DNA of 64,000 nt from Neodiprion pinetum (taxonomy: Eukaryota > Arthropoda > Insecta > Hymenoptera > Diprionidae): positions 22,210,238 through 22,274,237 of the forward strand of contig NC_060236.1 in assembly GCF_021155775.2 (NCBI RefSeq), read 5' to 3'. A program made the position numbers and the translations under genes. The notes under the pieces were generated by a model. It was not told where the DNA came from. It saw only the letters and a program-made list of their open reading frames with translations, and did not search any database. This document shows positions 14,301 through 24,326 of this stretch, piece by piece (position 1 is the stretch's first letter; every line of letters begins with the position of its first letter).

Positions 14301-16745
14301 TTTCTCTGCTGTTGGTTCGACGCACTTTCTGCTGCGTTTTCTGAGTTCCTGGGGGTCCACTTAGTCAGAAAAGGTTCATACGAATCGAATCTGAGACCAA
14401 AAATTTTTCGTCCAAAAAATAAGTAAGGCTAACCCCTTTGTATTTTTGACGAAAATTTTCGCGATTTTGAAAAGTGCTGGAATAAATTCTTTGGTGCACT
14501 ATAATAACGTAATTTTGCAAGAGGAATCGATTGGGCGTAGTCCCGAAACGTTGCGAGCAACGGATGAAAAGTTACAGCCATAAAACCAGAATCTGAGTTT
14601 TCGCCACTTTGAGCTGGTGCTTTTCCGTCGTCATTTTTCTGCTGTTGGTCCGGCGCACTTTCTGCTGCGTTTTCTGAGTTCCTGGGGGTCCAATTAGTCA
14701 GAAAAGGTTCATACAAATCGAATCTGAGACCAAAAATTTTTCGTCCAAAAAATAAGTAAGGCTAACCCCTTTGTATTTTTGACGAAAATTTTCGCGATTT
14801 TGAAAAGTGCTGGAATAAATTCTTTGGTGCACTATAATAACGTAATTTTGCAAGAGGAATCGATTGGGCGTAGTCCCGAAACGTTGCGAGCAACGGATGA
14901 AAAGTTACAGCCATAAAACCAGAATCTGAGTTTTCGCCACTTTGAGCTGGTGCTTTTCCGTCGTCATTTTTCTGCTGTTGGTCCGGCGCACTTTCTGCTG
15001 CGTTTTCTGAGTTCCTGGGGGTCCAATTAGTCAGAAAAGGTTCATACAAATCGAATCTGAGACCAAAAATTTTTCGTCCAAAAAATAAGTAAGGCTAACC
15101 CCTTTGTATTTTTGACGAAAATTTTCGTGATTTTGAAAAGTACTGGAATAAATTCTTTGGTGCACCATATCGACGTAATTTTGCAAGAGTAATCGATTGG
15201 GCATAGTCCCAATACACTGCGAGCGATGAATAAAAAGTTACAGCCAAATAACCTGAACCTAAATTTTCGCCATTTTTCAGCTTGTACTCCTTCCGTCGTT
15301 ATTTCTCTGCTGTTGGTCCGACGCACTTTCTGCTGCGTTTTCTGAGTTCCTGGGGGTCCACTTAGTCAGAAAAGGTTCATACGAATCGAATCTGAGACCA
15401 AAAATTTTTCGTCCAAAAAATAAGTAAGGCTAACCCCTTTGTATTTTTGACGAAAATTTTCGCGATTTTGAAAAGTACTGGAATAAATTCTTTGGTGCAC
15501 CATATCGACGTAATTTTGCAAGAGTAATCGATTGGGCATAGTCCCAATACACTGCGAGCGATGAATAAAAAGTTACAGCCAAATAACCTGAACCTAAATT
15601 TTCGCCATTTTTCAGCTTGTACTCCTTCCGTCGTTATTTCTCTGCTGTTGGTTCGACGCACTTTCTGCTGCGTTTTCTGAGTTCCTGGGGGTCCACTTAG
15701 TCAGAAAAGGTTCATACGAATCGAATCTGAGACCAAAAATTTTTCGTCCAAAAAATAAGTAAGGCTAACCCCTTTGTATTTTTGACGAAAATTTTCGTGA
15801 TTTTGAAAAGTACTGGAATAAATTCTTTGGTGCACCATATCGACGTAATTTTGCAAGAGTAATCGATTGGGCATAGTCCCAATACACTGCGAGCGATGAA
15901 TAAAAAGTTACAGCCAAATAACCTGAACCTAAATTTTCGCCATTTTTCAGCTTGTACTCCTTCCGTCGTTATTTCTCTGCTGTTGGTCCGACGCACTTTC
16001 TGCTGCGTTTTCTGAGTTCCTGGGGGTCCAATTAGTCAGAAAAGGTTCATACAAATCGAATCTGAGACCAAAAATTTTTCGTCCAAAAAATAAGTAAGGC
16101 TAACCCCTTTGTATTTTTGACGAAAATTTTCGCGATTTTGAAAAGTGCTGGAATAAATTCTTTGGTGCACTATAATAACGTAATTTTGCAAGAGGAATCG
16201 ATTGGGCGTAGTCCCGAAACGTTGCGAGCAACGGATGAAAAGTTACAGCCATAAAACCAGAATCTGAGTTTTCGCCACTTTGAGCTGGTGCTTTTCCGTC
16301 GTCATTTTTCTGCTGTTGGTCCGGCGCACTTTCTGCTGCGTTTTCTGAGTTCCTGGGGGTCCAATTAGTCAGAAAAGGTTCATACAAATCGAATCTGAGA
16401 CCAAAAATTTTTCGTCCAAAAAATAAGTAAGGCTAACCCCTTTGTATTTTTGACGAAAATTTTCGCGATTTTGAAAAGTGCTGGAATAAATTCTTTGGTG
16501 CACTATAATAACGTAATTTTGCAAGAGGAATCGATTGGGCGTAGTCCCGAAACGTTGCGAGCAACGGATGAAAAGTTACAGCCATAAAACCAGAATCTGA
16601 GTTTTCGCCACTTTGAGCTGGTGCTTTTCCGTCGTCATTTTTCTGCTGTTGGTCCGGCGCACTTTCTGCTGCGTTTTCTGAGTTCCTGGGGGTCCAATTA
16701 GTCAGAAAAGGTTCATACAAATCGAATCTGACACTAAAATAAGTA
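8399..16745. repeat. Satellite array, about 25 tandem copies of a 333/335-bp monomer
   Basis: The anchor GGGGGTCCA recurs at 8666, 8999, 9334, 9669, 10004, 10337, 10670, 11005 and so on to 16690, with spacings of 333 or 335 bp. The first unit (8399-8665) is shorter and most diverged, and the array ends in a broken copy at about 16745. Two main monomer types are visible. Type A has an ACTATAATAACG segment and CGTAGTCCCGAAACG. Type B has ACCATATCGACG and CATAGTCCCAATACACTG, and splits into B1 (TTTTCGTGATT) and B2 (TTTTCGCGATT). Each monomer carries the palindrome CGAAAATTTTCG or a one-base variant. Minus-strand open frames of 94-95 codons recur in every unit but lie in different frames in A and B, so they do not look like genes. 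Neighbouring copies are nearly identical, which indicates recent homogenisation. Confidence 0.95.
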
Positions 16746-16869
16746 AAGCCAACCCTTGAAAGTATAGATATGTCACAACTAAACACATTGCAATCGGTTA
16801 AACCGAGCTTAGAGTTACTAATTTCCTAGCTTAGCCAGGATTATTGTGAGATCAAGAATGCCGAAATCT

Positions 16870-17300
16870 TTTTGAAGCTTGATATTCATCCTAAAGTAGG
16901 CTCGATGAGCGCTATTGATGCATTTGCTCTGATAAATGATGCAAATGCCACTGTACTCTGCGTCTAGTTTTATCAGATTATTCCATGATTTAATAAATGC
17001 AATTCGTTTGACGAATTTTACAAATAGGTCTGTTTCGTCTAACGCTATATCTTTTTCCGGTATTTTAGTTGTTGCTTAGTAAGACCGCCCCTAATCTTCA
17101 GCACGCCAGTACCCAGTGATTCCTTATTTTGGAAAACCCTGTTGACGGTATCGGCTGAAGGAAGCATTACTTTCAGAATTTTGGTTTCGAATTGATAAAT
17201 GAGTTCTCTGTTGATAATCAAGGTTAAACGTTAAGTCATCGAACAGTTTTAGAACCTCGTTCAAGTCCCTTCCGTAAGCATTCTAGTGCAGTGATCTTGA
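16870..17300 (-). pseudogene. Decayed coding fragment, possibly from a transposable element
   Basis: Read on the minus strand, this stretch gives protein-like pieces broken by stops and frame changes: one containing LPSADTVNRVFQNKES, followed by one containing ALDETDLFVKFVKRIAF and KSWNNLIKLDAEYSGICI. No piece reaches 60 uninterrupted codons. The composition looks like a former protein, and its position at the edge of the satellite suits a dead transposon. I do not recognise a specific family. Confidence 0.3.
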
Positions 17301-17523
17301 ACTCAATATGATGCAAGCGCTTTTTGACCATTCTTATTTATTTTATATTTTGATTTTTTAAATATCTTTATTATTTTGACTATACATTCAAATCAAAAGT
17401 GATTACAGTGTATGCAATATGTCTGAAATATAATCAGGACTTATCAATGTGATATGCAAATGAATAAATATAGAACTGGGTCAATGAATAAGTTACATGG
17501 CACTATTTCATTGACATTCGACG

Positions 17524-20500
17524 TCAATAATCGATTATCGTTGATTTTTGGTAAGCCTCATCCCAGAATCGGACACGTTCGTGATTAGGATTCATCTGAA
17601 GTCTGGTATCACGTCCAGAAATGTTTAAGAAGTTGAATTCGTCTAGAGTTACGGGCTTCCAAGTCAAGGGATCCTCGTTCGGTGTCGGATTCCTGGTACA
17701 GACAGATAACGATTATCATGATATGAATTACGCTGAGAGGGGCCAAAGTAAACAAAATAAGTAATTACTGTATTCGGTTTAGATCATAACGATTAGATCT
17801 GCGTGATAAAATTACGTAAAGATAACAGCTAGGAACGCACTTACCCATACTTAGCGAAGTTCGTCCAGAGTCTGATCATTGTGTTGATCACGTGCTCATC
17901 GTCTGAACCAGCCACCGGTTTTCTCCAGAACAAAATTCTCTGATAAAACAAGTATCCAAGATCGTCACCGTGGGACGCACCTGTTGACATGAATAAAAAT
18001 AGTTTTCTTGTGTATTTCCGACCATTGTTTTATCGCTCAATGTTATATAATAAAGCTGATCTACCAACCTGGAAGATGTTCTATCCACAGCATGAACTTA
18101 ACGAGGTTCAGCTTCCCGGTGTACTCGAAAACGTAGTAATAAATGGGCGCCTGGCTATGACGGAGCAGAAGTTTCACTACCAAGTTGGTTCCTGCTATGA
18201 AAGTTATATCCGAGTGAAGCTGCGAGGAGAAATAACGAAGTACCAATCAACCGTAATGAAGATCCGCAGCGAATATAAGATAACGATCCATCAACGACTT
18301 TTCAATTTACTGAGGGATTCATTTCTACAAGTGAGCTTTCTAAGGAAGTTATTGTGCACTTACGTTTACGAAATCGTCGATCTTGTCGGGGTGGACTGGT
18401 TTGTCTTTGAAATAAAACTTGCGAATGGAGGTAGCCAGCTCGTTTCGCAGCACCTCATTCTTGATATCCTGTGGGACGTATCGCTCCGTGTCCTCAAGAG
18501 CCATTTTTCTTATCTCCGGTTTCGCTATCGCTGAAACGTGTGATCACCTCTGTCAATATCTGCGCACAGTTCCCTGACGGTAACCCTCAGATTGTTACCT
18601 TTCGTAAAGAAGTAGCCTTCGTGACTGTTGTAGCCAGTGATGAACGGAACTTTGTTGAAGTTGCCAGATTTCAGTAAATTCAGAGGTGAATCGGGCATGA
18701 AGACCTCCTCGGACTTGACACCCTTTTCAACGGTCGGCACGAAAAGGAAAGCCTTCCGTATCCTGACCTCCTAAAAAAAAATTTCATTTCATCAATCATC
18801 CGTCGAAGAAAAAATTGGAGTTTCAATGACTGTAACACGAAATAATGACCTCCGGAGTTTTCAGCAGCTGCTGAGCCTTGACGATGTCCGAGTAGGGCGC
18901 ACTCCTCAAAAAATCGACAGCCCGTCTCGTGTCCTGGTCGAGATTTTTTGCCCCCAAATATTCGGCGAGTCGTATCGTAACCGCGGCCCCGTCATTGGTG
19001 TGGGCCCAGTTATTCAGAGACGATCCACTCTGGCCGATAGCGCGTGAGAAGAGGCCTAAAAGCAGGTCGGATTTGGTACCAAAGTGCTTCGATATTGCCA
19101 AACTTGAAGGTATGAATCAAGTATACCGGCCGACATCGGGGACAGGATGTGATAATGGACACAGGCGCTTCCCGCGCTCTCCCCGAATATGGTGACTTTC
19201 TCAGGGTCCCCGCCAAATCTTGCAATGTTCCGCTTTACCCAGCGGAGTGCCGCAGCCTGGTCCTTGAGTCCAGTGTTGCCGGGGGCATCGTCGTCCCCGG
19301 AAGAAAGGAACCCTGGAGTGGATTATGAAAAATTATCGCATTTGATGAAGGATAGTAACTCTCGTTGCTCGGGGTACGAAATACGGACCGAGTGCGCCAA
19401 GGCGATAGTTCACTGTGACAAGGATAACGCCGGTTCCCATGAAATAGTCCGGACCGTAAATCTCGTCATTGGCGGAACCTTGCTCGAAACCTCCGCCATG
19501 GATCCAGAACATAACGGAGAGGCGTTCGGATCCCAAAGACGGGGTGTAGACGTTGATGAAGAGGCAGTCCTCGTCACCCCGTAAAATGGGCAACGCTACG
19601 TCGAGTTGCGGACATATGCTGCCATGCGAAACCGCATCTCGGACTCCCGACCACGCAGTTTCCTCTTGTGGAGCCTGTTTGGAAAGTGTGGTAAGCTATA
19701 CGAGTGTTCGCAGATTTTGGTAAACAATGCGGAGCAGGGAGACATTTTCGAGATTAAATTATGAGATTTGAGACATTGAAAATGTCAGTGACAACAGCCG
19801 CGGGAGTTGAGGAAAAATTCTCCGTTCTGTTTTATCACGCTTTAAATCTGACCAAGGGGCAACTCGAAGGATTTTGGCGAGGTATCCTTGCACCATGGTT
19901 GCTTACATATTAGGCGTTTTTTGGCGAGCCGTTGGTACAGGTACCAAAGTGAACCGAAGTATAGTTTACGTGATATAGTATACGTTTACACACAATATCG
20001 TTCTGGTACAGCTTGGTTCTTATACTAGTCGATCGCCAAAAAATGCCTATTATATGGAAATAAAATGTGTAAATATGTAAAACGTCGACGCTTTCATTTG
20101 TTTGTTTGCCGATTGACAACCACTGAGGTATCAGCGATTCAAACGGATACTCATGCGACGCTCAGTGCCGTTATTACCCGGACTCACTGCTATAATATAT
20201 GTGTATAGAGGTGGTATAGAGATATACTATAAGTGTCTATAAGTTAGAGAGTCACTGCGGATAATTCGAATATTTCGAGGTCATTTCGTAACCGGTTGAC
20301 CACACGCTATGTCTGCACGAGTGATACGGTTCGTTCGCATACTATAATCAGCAGCGATGATATTTCTGAGCTTGTAAGTTATCTGACGATACTTAACAGC
20401 GAGTTACATCGATCATATACCAAATAATTATCATCGTGATAAGCATAATGAAATCGCACATTATTTCTGAACTCCACTGACATCGAAGATGCTCGCGTGT

Positions 20501-20829
20501 ATTTTCACCTGCATAAATCGAGTGTCACTTTCGTGTTAATAACCAGTGCCAGTGTGCTCACTGACCTTGAACCTGAGCTTCCCCAGCGGTGGTTGTGCGT
20601 AGGGTATTCCCTTGAAACTGAAGAATGGAACGCCGCGCCAGGTGGTGGTTTTGAATCCGCGAATCACACCTTTGTCCATGGTCACGTGAACGTAGTCGTA
20701 GGTGAAATAGTAGTTATAACCTAGACCCAGAAACAGCGCGGCAAGCGCGATCACGTAGCCGATCTTTCCCATGACACCACGGTGACGACTGTCTAACCGA
20801 TTTAGCTGCTTCAACTTGGCAGCGATCAT
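17524..20829 (-). CDS. Membrane-anchored carboxylesterase (type B, alpha/beta hydrolase)
   Basis: Nine exons join in frame to 578 residues: 20829-20566, 19674-19389, 19312-19127, 19055-18850, 18770-18599, 18530-18364, 18219-18069, 17980-17845 and 17692-17524. The catalytic set is complete: Ser in FGESAGSACVHYH (exon 3), Glu in TGYNSHEGYFF (exon 5), His in PGASHGDDLGYLF (exons 7-8), and the oxyanion-hole motif WIHGGGF (exon 2). GIPYAQPPLGKLRF and EDCLFINVYTP are family signatures. Instead of a cleavable signal peptide, the N terminus has about 27 basic residues and then a hydrophobic segment, IGYVIALAALFLGLGY, which suggests a type II membrane anchor. Such enzymes hydrolyse carboxylic esters (xenobiotics, pheromones, hormones); the substrate here is unknown. 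A decayed relative lies immediately upstream, suggesting tandem duplication. Confidence 0.9.
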
Positions 20830-21390
20830 GGCGCGAGATAGTTTCCTCTGCCCCCTCAAAGCGAATCCGTTTCTTCATTCTATAAGCTTATCGCAGATCA
20901 CGTGCTGGGACATTAATTATCGTACATGCACAAATAATAGCTTGATAGACGAGAACTTGTGCAGAAATCATGCGATGTCAGCTATTCTTATAAAACATGA
21001 TGCTGAAGCTAACGGCCATAGTAAGTAGCCAAACGTGTTAAACTTTGTGATAATAGAAAAATGCAGTTCAGTTTTACCCTCATAATGCTATAAAAGTATT
21101 GGAGATTCAAGGTAATTCACAAAATTTTGATTATCGGTCTTCACTGTACCTGATTCTTTTCAACGGTAGAACGTTTGGCTGCTAGTTTCAGCCTTGATAT
21201 AAAACGGGGCAGTATCGTTCTGATATTGATTTACCGATATAAGGGTCCTATAATGGTAGTTCAAGTCGGCTCGACACTGATTCAGTATCGGAAGTGGTAA
21301 TAACGGTTAAGGATTGGCGTCCTATAATGGCCCAACGTTGGTTGTGGATTGGTGATCCTAACAACGGTTGAGAATTGGCGTACACTGGCG

Positions 21391-21566
21391 ATCCAAAGTT
21401 GGTTCTGTATCGGTAACCCAAGCAATAATCGAGTGTCGGATTATTCTATCTGACCAAAGTTGGTTCTGTATCGGCACCCCAAGCAATAGTCGAGTCTCGG
21501 CTTACTATATCTGACCAACGTTGGTTTTGCATTGCCACCCAAGCAATAATCGAGTCTCGACTTAAA
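21391..21566. repeat. Minisatellite, three units of about 55-62 bp
   Basis: Units start at about 21391, 21453 and 21514. They share an AAAGTTGGTTCTGTATCGG-like core followed by CCCAAGCAATAATCGAGT. More degenerate traces (TTGGCGTCCTATAATGG and related) reach back to about 21220. It lies between the intact esterase and its decayed relative. Confidence 0.75.
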
Positions 21567-21799
21567 GCATAATCATCCGCACGAAGATATTAATCGGATG
21601 GATGGCCATTCTTACCGAGTGTACAAGGTTGAGTTTGGACTGATTGTTCTTTATTGGTACAAAAATTAACCATAGAGAGGATACTACTGTGATCGTATCT
21701 TTCACTAATTGCGAATGTATTTGGTGGAAATGCATTTTGCAAATTGCAATCTTAGATTTTATGGGATTCTGCTGAACTTTGACACTGCAAAAAGTCACG

Positions 21800-22500
21800 G
21801 CTTTGATGCGGTTCATTTGTCGTAAAGCCTCGCCCAGAATGTTGCACGCCCAGAGTCCGGATTCACGGTAGTATTTGTACTCCACCTGAATACATTCTAA
21901 AAATTGAACTCATTTAGGGTCCGGGCTTCCAACTAACCGTGTCTCTTGCAGGAGTTGGATTCATAACGGAGAAAGGATGGTAAGAGGGGAAATTATACAT
22001 TGAGTAGATAAAATCGCCGGTCGTCATACTCGTATTTAACAAAATTTTTCCAGAGGCGGGTGATAGTCTTGAAAATAACGTATTCATCCTCCCAACCAAC
22101 CAGTGAAGTTCTCCAGAACACTAGTTCATTATGAAAAAAATATTAAAGTTTGGCGCTGCAATCCACACCTGCGTTTTACGCAAACATACAGGGTCATTTA
22201 TTCGATCTAAACAACCACGAATCTCTACCCATTTCCACATTAACATATCACTCATGTTTGGCTACGAATAAATTACCCTGTATAAATTTGTATACAATTA
22301 GGTATTTTTAGGAAAGCTGAGTTCAGTAAAGGTGTAAATTTGTGCGTGAATTTGATAAGTTCTTGCCGTAACAATGACCATCCATATTCAGTAGCGATTC
22401 GCTGTGGCTAATGTCTCGGAAAAATAGTCTTCACAATAACTGTTAAACTCACCTGATGACATGAGCAGTATTGGCAGCACTGAAGATGGCACCTGTCATC
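21800..22500 (-). pseudogene. Decayed carboxylesterase, C-terminal remnant
   Basis: On the minus strand, about 22130-22030 encodes a piece with FWRTSLVGWEDEYVIF and TRLWKNFVKYEY. It aligns with the FWRKPVAG, INTMIRLWTNFAKYG segment of the intact neighbour. Further on, NPTPARDTVSWKPGP matches NPTPNEDPLTWKP of the neighbour's last exon. The join runs into stops, and the segment near 22460 that should hold the catalytic His motif starts after a recognisable acceptor but is scrambled. No N-terminal half, GESAG or HGGG motif is visible. This is a dead duplicate of the downstream esterase. Confidence 0.7.
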
Positions 22501-24284
22501 GTACAGGGGACGTAATTTTATCGTATTCGGGTGAAAATTATAGCATTTTTGGATTATATTAAAATGTATAATATTTCAAATGTCATTATCGTAACCGGAT
22601 ATTGCACCCAATACTCAATTTTCTTTTTTTTCATGGTGTTCCCTCATATCGGTAACCTACATGACGCAAAAACTTTCATATTCAAACGTTCTTTTGAAAT
22701 GAAAGTAGATCCAACTTCAATTTATTAGTTGCTTATAATCATGAATATTAAAATGACAACAAATATATATCGTAGATTATCTATCGTCGTTTGTCTCTTT
22801 TTGATGCATAAATGTATACGTATATATTCTTATGCATTAGCGATTTGAGTACACCATAAGTATAATCTTGAAATAAAAAAAAAAAAACGTCAACAGAGTG
22901 TAGGATCTGCTGAGGTCTTTACCAGCCGAATATATTTCGCGAGCACGCGTAGAGATGTAAATTTTAACTAAAGGACCCCGCAGAATCCTTATGGACATTT
23001 GCTCCCCGTCAAATTAGCTGGATTTCCAGTATATTGTATTATTATAGTACATATCATCCCAATTAAAAGCTCATGAATACAAGTCCCAAAAATCAGTAGT
23101 TTCCGAGACATAGGCTTCGGTAAGGGGGTGTATGGATTGCTGGCATCTGTGGATTATGCGACTTTTACGAATTAGAAAGCTTCAAGGGAGACTTGAAATT
23201 GAATATATCATTCAAAAACTGCACAACCGAGTCACAGAGACTCCGCACACGTGCGAAAAATAGGACAAGTCGATTATTTCAAGAGTCGGATGGTCTCGTT
23301 CTTCACGCGAAATCTAACGAATTGCAGCTCCTTCTAGTAAACCAGCGAGTTCATCGATGGAATCAACGCATTGTCGGAATAAGTTGATAAGTTTGTTGAA
23401 CTTCAAATGAAAGATTTGTAAAAAATGGCAAATAGTTTTTTCAGTGCACGATCTTTCATTGGTTGAAAAATGATTCTCCGGTTGGTCTGCTCTCCCCAGA
23501 GTTAGGGAACAGCATGGATCGCGGGACCGTTAACTCAAACCCAGCGAGCCCATGCCGAACGATTGCCCTGAGCATGACGTTGAAAATCATAACTACCAGC
23601 AGTAAATCTCGTAGCTAGAATTCGATTTTAATGATCCGCCTCGGGAGCTGTGATAATCTAAAAAATCAAATGATGCGTGATTAGTCTTTGAAATAGAATG
23701 CGTAGATTGATTTCCTTGGACAGTTCGATAGTCACTGCATCGTCAGCTTTTATTTCGTTATGTTTGAACTGCAAAATCAAATCTGGATCATAGAGCCAAT
23801 CTTGTCATCCAAATTTATTGTCTTTCAAATTCCCTGCTTTACATGATCAATGAAAAATCTTCAATTCGAAAGGTACGCATGGAGAACCAAATCTTGTGGT
23901 GGTTAATTTTTCCGCCATTACGTAATCCATTCCTCGTAAACGCCATCTAAGTGAGAAACACGTATGTACAGTCTCATACACAGTACATATGTCAGCATTG
24001 ATGTAACCAAGCTGACCATTGCTGGTTCAATTCAGGCAATAATAAGAATACCTTTCCCCTGGGGATATGCGAATCAGCCATGACCCTTTCTCAACATGTA
24101 CGCTAAAGTGGAGGTGCGCTTATCGATTGATTCTTGAGCGCAAACTCCGTAGTATCGTTCTACAGATATCTCTCAGTCCCTGCTCAAACACGGCGATGGA
24201 AAGAATGGGATTGTTAAAAAAGGTATCACAGCCGTCGAGGCCCGTAAGCCACGATTCGAATTCTGTACCTACATTTCTTCTTTC
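22501..24284. other. Spacer upstream of the CNG channel, no gene seen
   Basis: No open frame above about 65 codons and no recognisable motif. The CNG gene's 5' UTR exon appears to start after the acceptor TTCTTTCTTCCAG near 24290. Confidence 0.45.
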
Positions 24285-24326
24285 TTCCAGAGAATGGTAT
24301 ATCCGGTGCAATTAGAGCTAAACAGA

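Noticed and set aside
8744..16786. Many 94-95-codon minus-strand open frames that look like a tandem protein family
   Set aside because: They are satellite monomers. Types A and B are open in different frames, there is no splice or promoter context, and their similarity is explained by repeat homogenisation.
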